Assembly (NCBI RefSeq): GCF_026719705.1
Contig: NZ_JAPPRR010000001.1
Coordinates: 1,857,531-1,921,530, forward strand
Length of the DNA stretch: 64,000 bases
From: Pseudokordiimonas caeni
GTDB taxonomy: Bacteria > Pseudomonadota > Alphaproteobacteria > Sphingomonadales > Kordiimonadaceae
Reading direction: 5' to 3'
Part shown: positions 56,414-64,000 of the stretch, one piece after another
How positions within the stretch are numbered: the first letter of the stretch is position 1
Layout of the letters: every line of letters begins with the position of its first letter
Translations under genes and position numbers: made by a program
Notes under the pieces: model-generated
What the model was told of the DNA's origin: nothing
Seen by the model: only the letters and a program-made list of their open reading frames with translations
The model's database searches: none

Positions 56414-57246
56414 CGGGAGCCCCCTTCCGCGCGTTGCAAGGGATAGGCAGTCTCGGCGATCTGCTCGGCAGCTTCCACTGCGAACCAGGCACCGCAGGAA
56501 AGATAGCGCGACGGGATCATCACCACGGGCCGCGTCGCCAGAAGGTCACGAAACAGGCTGTGCCGGGCGATGGACCAGTGATCGATATAATTGCGATCCA
56601 GATCGAAGAAACCGCCGACGATCAGGTCCGGCGGGTCAGTCACCAGCGCTTCAAGGTCGATCGGATACCAGCCGGCGCGGCCACCTTCCGCCGCCATATT
56701 GACCACGCCGCCCGCCCGCATCAATTCGTCCACGAAGGTGCCCGCACCGGTCGTCACGCCGCCGGGTGTTACATAAAGCGCGCGGAGGGTTGGTCTTCCT
56801 TCGGCGCGCGCCTTCAACTCACTGCGCGCGGCATCGAACGCCGCTTTCAGCGCAGCGGCCTTTTCCGACCGACCGAGCGCTTCGCCCACCGCAAGCAGGG
56901 CCTCGCCCGCCGCATCAAGGCTGTCTGCATAGGGGATATCCACACCGCGCATACCAAACTTGCCAAGATACCGGGTGGCCTCGAACCCGCCGCCCCAGGC
57001 GCGAACGACGATGCTGGCGTCGGTTGTCAGTACGTCCTCGCTCACAGGCCGCACCGTCGGCAGCCCTGCCGCTGCGCCCGCATAATAGCTGTAGGCGGTG
57101 CCTGCGGCTGGCGACAGCGCCGTGATCTGGTGCCGGGGCGTCAGCGCCAGCACATATTGGTCCGCGCAATAATCAAGGGACAGCACGCCGTCTGCGACCG
57201 CAGCGGTGCTGAACAAAAGCGACAATAGGGGCACGAAGCGCCGCAT
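56410..57246 (-). CDS. btuF: Cobalamin-binding periplasmic protein
   Basis: This 278-residue helical-backbone binding protein has a signal peptide (MRRFVPLLSLLFSTAAVADG), LSLDYCADQYVLAL and VVRAWGGGFEATRYLGKFGMRGVDIP. It belongs to the FepB/BtuF class; the cobalamin ligand is inferred from the riboswitch about 90 bases upstream. ATG 57246 fits the signal peptide; the longer frame would run into the riboswitch. Confidence 0.88.
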   Translation of the reverse strand: MRRFVPLLSLLFSTAAVADGVLSLDYCADQYVLALTPRHQITALSPAAGTAYSYYAGAAAGLPTVRPVSEDVLTTDASIVVRAWGGGFEATRYLGKFGMRGVDIPYADSLDAAGEALLAVGEALGRSEKAAALKAAFDAARSELKARAEGRPTLRALYVTPGGVTTGAGTFVDELMRAGGVVNMAAEGGRAGWYPIDLEALVTDPPDLIVGGFFDLDRNYIDHWSIARHSLFRDLLATRPVVMIPSRYLSCGAWFAVEAAEQIAETAYPLQRAEGGSR

Positions 57247-57334
57247 GAAACCGATCCGTCCGTTATCCGGATGTCGTCGCGGCTGCTGGCCACGTCCTTC
57301 AGCTGATCCCGGCCGAAGACCCATGACGACGTGG

Positions 57335-57450
57335 CGGCAGGTTCCTGACTTCGCCGCTGGCTTGCGGCTCACAGTTGCGGGCACAGTGCCGGCTTTGGGG
57401 ATGTCTCCGCACCGGCTTCCCTTTTAACCCCGCATGCGGGGCACCACCGT
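57335..57450 (-). promoter_or_regulatory. Cobalamin (B12) riboswitch upstream of btuFCD
   Basis: On the minus strand the conserved blocks appear in the right order: GGTGCCCCGC, AAAAGGGAAGCCGGTG (57411-57426), CACTGTGCCCGCAACTGT (57371-57388) and the B12 box GAAGTCAGGAACCTGCC (57336-57352). It should repress btuFCD when adenosylcobalamin is bound, by blocking the ribosome site or by termination in the 88-base leader. Confidence 0.96.
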
Positions 57451-57475
57451 CATCGGTTTTACGGCACGGACAGGC

Positions 57476-57510
57476 AAAATGGCAAGGCCAATGAAAGCCT
57501 TGCCATTTTT
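57476..57510 (-). terminator. Rho-independent terminator after ohr
   Basis: AAAATGGCAAGGC and GCCTTGCCATTTTT form a 13-bp stem with an 8-base loop, T-rich on both strands. It ends ohr transcription 25 bases past the stop and also insulates the riboswitch that follows on the same strand. Confidence 0.92.
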
Positions 57511-57534
57511 AGGTAGCCGGAGGGTCGCCGGGCC

Positions 57535-57960
57535 TTATGCGACGGTCAGCTGGACGTCGATATTGCCGCGCGTGGCGTTCGAATAGGGGCAAACCTGATG
57601 CGCTTTCGCGACCAGATCTTCTGCCACGTCGCGCTCCAGTCCCGGCAGCGCCACTTCAAGGGCAACCGTAAGGCCGAAACCACCTTCCGAGCGCGGGCCG
57701 ATGCCGACCGTTGCCGTGACACTCGTCTCCGCCGGGACCTTGATCTTCGCGGGGCCAGCCACAGCTTTCATCGCACCGATAAAGCAAGCCGCATAGCCCG
57801 AAGCAAAAAGCTGCTCGGGGTTGGCACCTTCGCCGCCCGCGCCGCCAAGTTCCTTCGGCGTGGAGAGCTTGACACTGAACGATCCGTCAAGCGTGCCCGA
57901 CTGGCCATCACGACCGCCCGTGGCACGAGCCTTGGTTTCATAAAGCACTTTTACAGACAT
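57535..57960 (-). CDS. ohr: Organic hydroperoxide resistance protein (Ohr/OsmC family)
   Basis: This 141-residue Ohr is a thiol peroxidase that reduces organic hydroperoxides with a two-cysteine mechanism: NPEQLFASGYAACFIGAM (peroxidatic Cys) and KAHQVCPYSNATRGNI (resolving Cys). It is divergent from the MarR gene ohrR with paired palindromes in between, so OhrR regulation is very likely. Confidence 0.96.
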   Translation of the reverse strand: MSVKVLYETKARATGGRDGQSGTLDGSFSVKLSTPKELGGAGGEGANPEQLFASGYAACFIGAMKAVAGPAKIKVPAETSVTATVGIGPRSEGGFGLTVALEVALPGLERDVAEDLVAKAHQVCPYSNATRGNIDVQLTVA

Positions 57961-58001
57961 GGTTTCTTCCTTTCAGGTTCGGGTTCGCTGTCAATTAAAT
58001 T

Positions 58002-58080
58002 ATCAAACGATTTGATCGTGTACGATATATAAGCTCTTCCAGCACCCATGTCAATCGCTTGTAAATATATCGCGTGCGAT
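58002..58080. promoter_or_regulatory. OhrR operator region between ohr and ohrR
   Basis: Two copies of ATCGYGTRCGAT occur: ATCGTGTACGAT (58015-58026) and ATCGCGTGCGAT (58069-58080). A further palindrome, ATCAAA-CGA-TTTGAT, lies at 58002-58016. Each sits near one of the two divergent start regions. They are the best candidates for OhrR binding. Confidence 0.7.
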
Positions 58081-58115
58081 TTATATTGACGGCAGATTTC
58101 CCTAGGAGAAATGCG

Positions 58116-58574
58116 ATGCACGGCACCGAAACCGATATCCCGGATGATATTGCGCTCAATGACATGATCTGCTTCGCCGTCTATTCGGCAGGGCACGCCT
58201 TCAACCGCGTCTACAAGCCGCTGCTTGACCGGCTGGGCCTCACCTACCCGCAGTTCCTGACCATGATAGCGCTCTGGAACGAAGACGACCAGACGGTCGG
58301 CAGCCTCGGCACCAAACTGTCGCTTGAAAGCTCCACCCTCACCCCGCTCCTGAAGCGGCTCGAGGGCATGGGCCATATCGAACGCCACCGCGACAAGGCA
58401 GATGAACGCCAGGTACTGGTCAAGCTGACGAGCCAAGGCCGTTCCCTGAAGGGCAAGGCGGAGGATATCCCCGGCTGTATCATCGCTGCCACCGGCATGC
58501 CGGTGGGTGACCTGATCCGCCTGCAGCGCGAGATCATGACGCTGCGCCGCTCGCTCGAGCAATATGCCGCCTAA
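58116..58574 (+). CDS. ohrR: MarR family regulator OhrR
   Basis: This 152-residue protein has LNDMICFAVYSAGHAFNRVYKPLLDRLGLTYPQFL, including the N-terminal Cys that is oxidised in OhrR and the tyrosines that stabilise it. The winged helix LSLESSTLTPLLKRLEGMGHIERHRDKADERQVLVKLT follows. It is a peroxide-sensing repressor of ohr. ATG 58116 follows TAGGAGAAATGCG. Confidence 0.95.
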   Translation: MHGTETDIPDDIALNDMICFAVYSAGHAFNRVYKPLLDRLGLTYPQFLTMIALWNEDDQTVGSLGTKLSLESSTLTPLLKRLEGMGHIERHRDKADERQVLVKLTSQGRSLKGKAEDIPGCIIAATGMPVGDLIRLQREIMTLRRSLEQYAA

Positions 58575-58708
58575 GCCTTGGTTGAAGGCTTGAACCTTGG
58601 TTAGAAAAACGGGACGAAGCGTTTTGCCGCTGCGATGAGCCGCCGCGACCAAGCCGCCCGATCGCGCTACACTGTTCCCGCTTCCATACAAGCATAGGGG
58701 GATTCGGG

Positions 58709-59176
58709 ATGACGCGTGTTTCTCTTACCATCAATGGCAAGCCGCACCAGTTTGACGGTGATGGCGAGATGCCGCTTCTGTGGCACTTGCGCGAAGACGC
58801 CGGCCTCAAGGGCACCAAATTTGGCTGCGGGATCGGCGCCTGCGGTGCCTGCACCGTCCATATCGACGGCGCGGCGGTGCGCAGCTGCAGCGTATCGATG
58901 AACACGCTTGAAGGCGCCGACATCGTCACTATCGAGGGGCTTGCGGATGGCGCGCGGCTGCATGCCGTGCAGGAAGCCTGGATCGCCGAGGATGTGGCCC
59001 AGTGCGGCTATTGCCAGGCCGGCCAGATCATGGCCGCTGCCGCCTTCCTGAAGGATTATCCGGACCCGACCGACGAGGATATCGCCGAAAACATCACCAA
59101 CCTTTGCCGCTGCGGCACCTATGTCCGCATTCGCAAGGCGATCAAGCGCGCTGCGCAGTCGCTGCAAACAGCGTGA
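58709..59176 (+). CDS. iorA: (2Fe-2S)-binding subunit, isoquinoline 1-oxidoreductase type
   Basis: This 155-residue protein carries two [2Fe-2S] clusters: [18 protein letters not shown] in the N-terminal plant-ferredoxin domain and [16 protein letters not shown] in the C-terminal domain. It passes electrons from the molybdenum subunit encoded next. No FAD subunit gene is nearby, as expected for the IorAB type, which uses a cytochrome-like acceptor. Confidence 0.94.
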   Translation: MTRVSLTINGKPHQFDGDGEMPLLWHLREDAGLKGTKFGCGIGACGACTVHIDGAAVRSCSVSMNTLEGADIVTIEGLADGARLHAVQEAWIAEDVAQCGYCQAGQIMAAAAFLKDYPDPTDEDIAENITNLCRCGTYVRIRKAIKRAAQSLQTA

Positions 59177-59189
59177 CGGGAGACAGGCC

Positions 59190-61388
59190 GTGAACACTCA
59201 TATCTCTCGCCGCTCATTCCTGAAATCTGCCGCTGCAACAGGCGCGCTTGTTATCGCCGTTGGCGCCAGTCCGCGCCTTCTCTCAGCTGCAGAGCTGAAT
59301 AGCGAGCGCCTGCCCGCGCTCCTCTGGCTGGACAAGAACGGCAATGTCATCCTTGGCGTGCCAGTGCCCGACATGGGGCAAGGTACCCACACGCTGGCCG
59401 CCCAGATCATCGCAGGCGAGATGGACATCGACCTTTCCAATGTCCGGGTGGAGCTAATGGATTTCGTCGGTAAAACCAATGAAAAGGGCATAGCTGCCTT
59501 CGGGCACCTGCATCAGGGCGCTGGCGGCAGCATGACAGCCATGCTCCAGTGGGACCCGCTGCGCCAAACCGCCGCCTACACCCGCTCCCTGCTGGTTGAG
59601 GCGGCAGCAAAACGATGGAACGCCGATGCGGGTAGCCTTTCCACACGGGACGGCGCCGTCGTCAATCCGGCGAGCGGCACGACTATCGGCTACGGCGACC
59701 TCGTCAAGGATATTGGCGACGGTGCGGCCCCGGCCAAATGGGAAGACGTGCCACTGAAACCCCTCGCGGCAAACAAAGTGGTTGGCAAAGACCAGCCCAA
59801 TCTGGTTGCCCCCGATATTGTCACCGGCAAACCGATCTTCGGCATCGACCAGGAAGTGCCGGGCATGCTGAACGCCGTAATCCGGCGCTGCCCGCATGTG
59901 AAAGGCGACCTTGTCCGATTTGACGCCAGCAAGGCGGAAAAGATGCCGGGTGTGCGCGCCGTCATTCCCCTGCCCCGGCTGCCCGAAGACAAGGCTGAGC
60001 GTCGCTTCATCGCGGCGAGCGTCGCCGTGCTTGCAGATACCCTGTGGCAAGCGCGCAAGGCGGCCGATGCCCTCGAAATCGAGTGGGACGGTAAATATGG
60101 CGTCGAGACCGACAGCAAGCTGCTTCAAGAGAAAGCCATATCCTTGCTGGACGGTGCGGAAATGACCGAGACCGTCGCGCAAGGCGATGTGGAAGCAGCC
60201 CTCAAAGGGGCCGCAAAAACGATCGAGGCTACCTACAGCTATCCCCACTGGGCCCATGCCTGTATGGAACCCCAGAACTGTATCGTCGACATTCGGCCGG
60301 ATAGTGCGGAAATCTGGGTCGGCAACCAGTTCATGGATGAGGCCATCAATGCCGTTGTCTATGCCTGTGACCTGAAGGCCGAGGCCATAACGGCTCACTT
60401 TTACCGGCTGGGTACGGCGTTCGGGCGCAAGGCCGAGCATGACTTCCTGAGAGAGGCCTGCCTCCTGTCCAAGCAGGTCGGAAAACCGGTGAAGGTTACC
60501 TGGTTCCGCGAAGATGAAATGGAACAGGATTATTATAATCCCATGGGCGCCTATCGCTTGCGCGGCGGCGTGGATGGAAAGGGGCGCCCCGTTGCCATGC
60601 ATATGCGCGGCACCTCGGATGCCCGTGCAGCCCTTTATGCCACACAGGAAATTCCCTTCGGGCTTATCCCAAATTACAAAGGCGAGTGGCAGCAGTTGCC
60701 ATCCGACGTCTCGAACGGCGCCTGGCGCGGCCCCGGCAGCAACACGCGCGCCTGGGTGACGCAAGCCTTCCTCAATGAACTTGCCCATGCGGGCGGGCGC
60801 GATCCGCTCGATTTCCTGCTGGATCTTTTCAGCAGCCAGTCGAAGGTGGAGATGAAAAACTGGCCGAACCTGACGCTTGGCCTGAGCCGCTACGTGACAG
60901 CATTAAAGACCGTCGAAAAAGCTTCGGGCTATCGCACCCCCCTGCCCAGGGGGCGCGGTCGCGGGGTCGCCATCTTCACCACACACCACAGCCTTTGCGC
61001 CCATGTGGTGGAGGTGGAGATGAAAGGCGAAACGGACTTCCGCGTCATCAAGGTGACAAGCGCCATCGACTGCGGCCTTGCCGTCAATCCGCTTGGTGTG
61101 AGGGCACAAGTGGAAAGTGGCATTGTCGACGGCCTGTGTGCTGCCAAATACGGGAATATGGTGTTCGAACGCGGCGTGCCTGTGACCAACAATTTCGACA
61201 CGTACCGGAAGCTCAGGATGGATGAGGCGCCGCTGGAGATCGACGTGCATATCCTCGATTTCGGCGACACGAGCCCGCGTGGCACTGGCGAAACCTCTCT
61301 ACCGCCTTTCATCCCGGCTCTCACCAACGCCATTTTCGCAGCTTCCGGCAAGCGTATCCGCAAGCTGCCGATCATGGAGGCCTTGTAA
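59190..61388 (+). CDS. iorB: Molybdopterin-binding subunit, isoquinoline 1-oxidoreductase type
   Basis: This 732-residue xanthine-dehydrogenase-family large subunit has a twin-arginine signal, SRRSFLKSAAATGALV, so it is folded before export to the periplasm. PDMGQGTHTLAAQII, EATYSYPHWAHACMEPQN, NGAWRGPGSNTRAW and a C-terminal GTGETSLPPFIPALTNAIF with the catalytic Glu are present. The start is the GTG at 59190 after GGGAGACAGG. The substrate (an aldehyde or N-heterocycle) is unknown. Confidence 0.93.
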   Translation: MNTHISRRSFLKSAAATGALVIAVGASPRLLSAAELNSERLPALLWLDKNGNVILGVPVPDMGQGTHTLAAQIIAGEMDIDLSNVRVELMDFVGKTNEKGIAAFGHLHQGAGGSMTAMLQWDPLRQTAAYTRSLLVEAAAKRWNADAGSLSTRDGAVVNPASGTTIGYGDLVKDIGDGAAPAKWEDVPLKPLAANKVVGKDQPNLVAPDIVTGKPIFGIDQEVPGMLNAVIRRCPHVKGDLVRFDASKAEKMPGVRAVIPLPRLPEDKAERRFIAASVAVLADTLWQARKAADALEIEWDGKYGVETDSKLLQEKAISLLDGAEMTETVAQGDVEAALKGAAKTIEATYSYPHWAHACMEPQNCIVDIRPDSAEIWVGNQFMDEAINAVVYACDLKAEAITAHFYRLGTAFGRKAEHDFLREACLLSKQVGKPVKVTWFREDEMEQDYYNPMGAYRLRGGVDGKGRPVAMHMRGTSDARAALYATQEIPFGLIPNYKGEWQQLPSDVSNGAWRGPGSNTRAWVTQAFLNELAHAGGRDPLDFLLDLFSSQSKVEMKNWPNLTLGLSRYVTALKTVEKASGYRTPLPRGRGRGVAIFTTHHSLCAHVVEVEMKGETDFRVIKVTSAIDCGLAVNPLGVRAQVESGIVDGLCAAKYGNMVFERGVPVTNNFDTYRKLRMDEAPLEIDVHILDFGDTSPRGTGETSLPPFIPALTNAIFAASGKRIRKLPIMEAL

Positions 61389-61449
61389 GACATCCATGGA
61401 TTGCCTAACCTGAAGGCCAGACACCAACCAACCGCGAAGGAGACATTTT

Positions 61450-61491
61450 GTGACGAAGGCTGTTTACGACAAGGTCGGCGAGGCCCGGTGA
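61450..61491 (+). CDS. Possible 13-codon leader ORF before rsgA
   Basis: GTG at 61450 preceded by GAAGGAGACATTTT opens VTKAVYDKVGEAR and stops at TGA 61491. The RBS is good, but the ORF is very short and GTG-started. Two hairpins follow: CCGCCCC/GGGGCGG and GGCCTT/AAGGCC at about 61497-61543. A leader peptide or attenuator for rsgA is possible; chance cannot be excluded. The rest of 61389-61628 has no other gene. Confidence 0.3.
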   Translation: MTKAVYDKVGEAR

Positions 61492-61628
61492 TGCGTCCCG
61501 CCCCGCATGGGGCGGTGAGGCTCATTGGCCTTCAAGGCCGACCCGGCGACCGGAAAACTTATGGATTCCGCGCCTTTTGTCGTACTTGTCGATTCCGCTG
61601 AGGAATCATACAGCCGGAGATATCCGAA

Positions 61629-62687
61629 ATGACTTCACGGTTCCTTAGTCTGGCCGAACTTGGCTGGACGCCGTATTTTGCTTCTCAGTTCACTCCATCC
61701 GCCTCGCCCGACGAGCGCGCGGTCAGGGTAATGGCGGTCCATCGCGGCCATGTCACCATTGCCGGGGAAGATATCGATACGACCATTCCGTCACATTTGC
61801 CCGGCGCCACCGGCGAGGAAGACCGGCCGACCGTTGGCGACTGGCTTATCATCGACCGCACCAGCCTTCGCCCGACCCGGCTTCTCAACCGGGCCAGCCT
61901 CTTTAAGCGGCGGGCGGCGGGCACGGGCCGCGACCTTCAGCTGATTGCTGCCAATGTTGATACCTTGTTCGTGGTCACTTCCTGCAATCGGGACTTCAAT
62001 CTCGCACGGCTGGAACGCTATCTCGTTCTGGCACGCGAGGCTGGCGTCATGCCGGTGGTCGTTCTGACGAAAGCCGACCTCGCTGATGATGTTGCCGACT
62101 ATGCGAAAGCGGCTCGCCGGCTGCTTTCGGGCCTCGTCGTCGAAACCCTCGACGCACGCGACCCCGATGCGGCTGCGGCTCTTGCTGCATGGTGCGGTAA
62201 AGGCCAGACAGTCGCCCTCCTTGGCTCTTCAGGGGTCGGCAAATCTACGCTCGTCAATTCGTTGTCCGGCGTCGGCGCCCTGACCGGCGCTGTGCGCAAG
62301 GGCGATACCAAGGGGCGGCATACCACCACGGGACGGTCCCTGCATCGGCTGGAACAGGGCGGATGGCTCCTCGACACCCCCGGCATGCGCGAGCTGCAAC
62401 TTGCCGATGTCCAGGAAGGGCTGGATGAAGTCTTCAGCGACATCGCCGCCCTGGCAAATGAGTGCCGTTTTTCAGATTGCGCCCATGACAGCGAACCAGG
62501 CTGTGCAATCAAGGAGGCACTGGCAAACGGCCACCTTGAGCCAGAACGGTTGGCCCGCTGGCTGAAGCTCGCAGCAGAAGATGCCCACAATCGCGCCTCG
62601 CTTGCCGAACGCCGGTCGCGCGAACGCGCCTTCAGCAAGATGGCGCGGTCCGTGATAAGGGGCAAAAACACCCGAACGCAGCGCTAG
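61629..62687 (+). CDS. rsgA: Ribosome small subunit-dependent GTPase A
   Basis: This 352-residue circularly permuted GTPase matures the 30S subunit. An N-terminal OB fold is followed by G4 VVLTKADLADD, G1 GSSGVGKSTLVNSLSG, switch region TKGRHTTTGRSLHRL, G3 LDTPGMRELQ and the C-terminal zinc knuckle ECRFSDCAHDSEPGCAI. A weak RBS, GGAGATATCCGAA, precedes ATG 61629. Confidence 0.95.
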   Translation: MTSRFLSLAELGWTPYFASQFTPSASPDERAVRVMAVHRGHVTIAGEDIDTTIPSHLPGATGEEDRPTVGDWLIIDRTSLRPTRLLNRASLFKRRAAGTGRDLQLIAANVDTLFVVTSCNRDFNLARLERYLVLAREAGVMPVVVLTKADLADDVADYAKAARRLLSGLVVETLDARDPDAAAALAAWCGKGQTVALLGSSGVGKSTLVNSLSGVGALTGAVRKGDTKGRHTTTGRSLHRLEQGGWLLDTPGMRELQLADVQEGLDEVFSDIAALANECRFSDCAHDSEPGCAIKEALANGHLEPERLARWLKLAAEDAHNRASLAERRSRERAFSKMARSVIRGKNTRTQR

Positions 62688-62768
62688 ATGCTCCAAATTG
62701 TGCGCCGAAGGGACAAATCAGCCCCTTCGGCCGCGAATTTCAATGCCGGTCCTTCCAAGCTGACGCGG

Positions 62769-63770
62769 TCAGTGGTCATGTTCTGCTTCAGGCATCCAGA
62801 CTTGGCGCCAACGTAGATCGATCACGAATTCCCGCTTGGCCAGCACATCGGCACCAAGGACCATAACGGAGCCGTTCACAACGTCCGAATACTCCGCTCG
62901 TGCGAGCGGCGCCACTGCAACCTCGAGCCCGTCCAGATTCCATTCGCCAACGCGGAAACCATCAAGCCGAGTGGTCTGGTAGTTGCGCGTGAAAGAAATG
63001 ATGCCGGTCGCAACGGAATCGGACATCCGGGCCGAGGCGAGAATGAACCCGTCGCTACCATAGAAGCGCTGCGGGAACAGCTTCCGGGCCACCTCCTGGC
63101 TCAGGATTGAATGGGACGTCGAAGGATCCAGCACTACCAGCAGCTTCTGGCCGCGATATTCCACCGGGAGCACAAGCCCGCCACGCTTGCTTCTATATCC
63201 TTCAATGAAGGTCCAGTCGTCGCGCGACACAGGAAAAGCGTTTGCATAGAAGCGGATCAGTCGCTCGGATGGCAGATAGTGCAGCAAGCCACCCGCGAAA
63301 ATATCCAGGCCGATCACGCCGTCACTGGAGGTGTTTCCTTCGAAAAGCCCGACCGACAGGTCGGTCCGATCAAGGCTGCCAATTCGCAGGCCGTTCAGAC
63401 GGATACGCCGCAAATTGGTAATGCCGTCCGCATAGAGATACCCCTGATAGCCAGAAACGGCCTGCAGCATACCCGGCTGGTGGGTCACGTTGCGTATGAC
63501 AACCGGGCGTTCTGGAAGTGTATCAAGATCTGCAGACTTGAGCTCTTTCTCCTCCTTGAACGCGGTTGCCTTCGCGGTGTCCCTGGAAAGCACCACACCG
63601 CCCGAGGCCCCTTCGAAAAGAAACTGCCGTTCCTCGCCATTCTCCAGTGTCACGGGCAGCAGGATACGACCTTGTTCATCGTAGGATACCGGAATTTCAA
63701 CACCGTCATCGGCAGCTAACGAACCGCTGCTGCCCGCTGCGAACACCAGTGCGCAGATGATCTTAAGCAT
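62769..63770 (-). CDS. Retropepsin-like aspartyl protease homologue, probably inactive
   Basis: This 333-residue exported protein has a signal peptide (MLKIICALVFAAGSSGSLAA) and two aspartyl-protease-like halves. The first active-site loop reads FLFEGASGGVVLS where active enzymes have DTGAS; the second reads VVLDPSTSHSILS. Both depart from the D(T/S)G motif, so catalysis is doubtful. FAGGLLHYLPSERLIRFY is a typical hinge. ATG 63770 gives the signal peptide. It is monocistronic. Confidence 0.75.
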   Translation of the reverse strand: MLKIICALVFAAGSSGSLAADDGVEIPVSYDEQGRILLPVTLENGEERQFLFEGASGGVVLSRDTAKATAFKEEKELKSADLDTLPERPVVIRNVTHQPGMLQAVSGYQGYLYADGITNLRRIRLNGLRIGSLDRTDLSVGLFEGNTSSDGVIGLDIFAGGLLHYLPSERLIRFYANAFPVSRDDWTFIEGYRSKRGGLVLPVEYRGQKLLVVLDPSTSHSILSQEVARKLFPQRFYGSDGFILASARMSDSVATGIISFTRNYQTTRLDGFRVGEWNLDGLEVAVAPLARAEYSDVVNGSVMVLGADVLAKREFVIDLRWRQVWMPEAEHDH

Positions 63771-63874
63771 GCAAATTCCCCCCCGGCCCGCCCGAAACAT
63801 CACCATAGATTGCACTCATGGTGCCATGGGTAGACAGGATCGGCCAGAAAAAAGGGGCACGGCTACCGAATAGC

Positions 63875-63912
63875 AAAAAGCCGCCGGATCACTTGGATCA
63901 CGGCGGCTTTTT
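63875..63912 (-). terminator. Terminator of the rRNA operon
   Basis: AAAAAGCCGCCG and CGGCGGCTTTTT form a 12-bp stem around a 14-base loop that itself contains GATC repeats. It is T-rich in both directions. It lies 35 bases beyond the 5S rRNA 3' end on the minus strand. Confidence 0.92.
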
Positions 63913-63947
63913 GCTCTTATGAAGATGTTCCTCGCTATTTTGTAGAT

Positions 63948-64000
63948 CTGGCGGCGACCTACTCTTCCGCAGCTTGAGCTGAAGTACCATTGGCACGAGG
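63948..64000 (-). rRNA. rrf: 5S ribosomal RNA, 3' part (runs off the window)
   Basis: The minus strand reads TGCGGAAGAGTAGGTCGCCG near its end, the conserved 3' part of 5S rRNA. About 53 nt are visible; the rest of the rRNA operon lies to the right of the window and is read leftward. The exact 3' end is uncertain by a few bases. Confidence 0.9.

Noticed and set aside
59454..60788. 444-codon open frame antisense to iorB
   Set aside because: It is a shadow of a well-defined molybdenum hydroxylase gene, with no motif or RBS.

Overview
The window is a GC-rich, densely coded stretch of an alphaproteobacterial chromosome. The evidence is TonB-dependent receptors with 'EIVVTAQKR' boxes, PAS_5-type proteins, a B12 riboswitch before btuFCD, ohr/ohrR, iorAB and a large fatty-acid beta-oxidation gene set. 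A marine or aquatic heterotroph is likely, but the species cannot be fixed from the sequence. No transposase, integrase, phage gene or CRISPR array was seen.

Region 1 (1-11941): a truncated FAD oxidoreductase diverges from a nine-gene, tightly packed plus-strand operon. It encodes an M81 (MlrC-like) metallopeptidase, a TRAP transporter in the order M-P-Q, a membrane M28 peptidase, a DUF2961/GH172 protein, an L-fucose-isomerase-like protein, an FGGY kinase and an HSL-type hydrolase. It reads as a catabolic operon for an amide- or glycoside-containing sugar compound.

Region 2 (12039-28180) is the most interesting part. A 45-bp direct repeat (one mismatch) that includes the 3' end of tRNA-Leu(UAA) brackets 16 kb. 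Inside lie a TonB receptor, an operon DUF3604 / parvulin PPIase / HupE-UreJ, an AraC-type regulator, a six-gene operon (acyl-CoA ligase, cupin, phytanoyl-CoA dioxygenase-like, SDR, saccharopine-reductase-like, small membrane protein) and a three-gene operon (alcohol dehydrogenase, epoxide-hydrolase-like, DUF1330-like membrane protein). Each of the four main promoters carries two 15-bp half-sites (consensus TGACAYTTGGGGACA) exactly 21 bp apart and in the same orientation relative to the gene. This is the expected layout of an AraC-family operator. The island therefore looks like a self-contained, mobile, single-regulator catabolic system for an unknown hydrophobic carboxylic acid or ester.

Region 3 (28165-40560) is mostly housekeeping: tRNA-Leu, purU, two PAS proteins, a CinA-like protein, a degenerate GGDEF protein, an AhpD-like protein, purB, an amidohydrolase, NUDIX, radC, map and sfsA, then a second, highly codon-biased TonB receptor with a strong terminator.

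Region 4 (40585-53948) is acyl-CoA metabolism: SDR, glutaryl-CoA dehydrogenase, thiolase, MarR, two acyl-CoA dehydrogenases, MFS, a FadB-like fusion and a thioesterase, with a ZntB-like transporter among them. Three of these promoters share an inverted repeat GTTAG-N5-CTAAC. A histidine kinase with a complete ethylene-receptor-type copper site is embedded here.

Region 5 (53949-64000) holds an FAH-family hydrolase, btuDCF under a cobalamin riboswitch, ohr/ohrR, iorAB, rsgA with a structured leader, a degenerate aspartyl-protease-like protein, and the 3' end of a 5S rRNA with its terminator.
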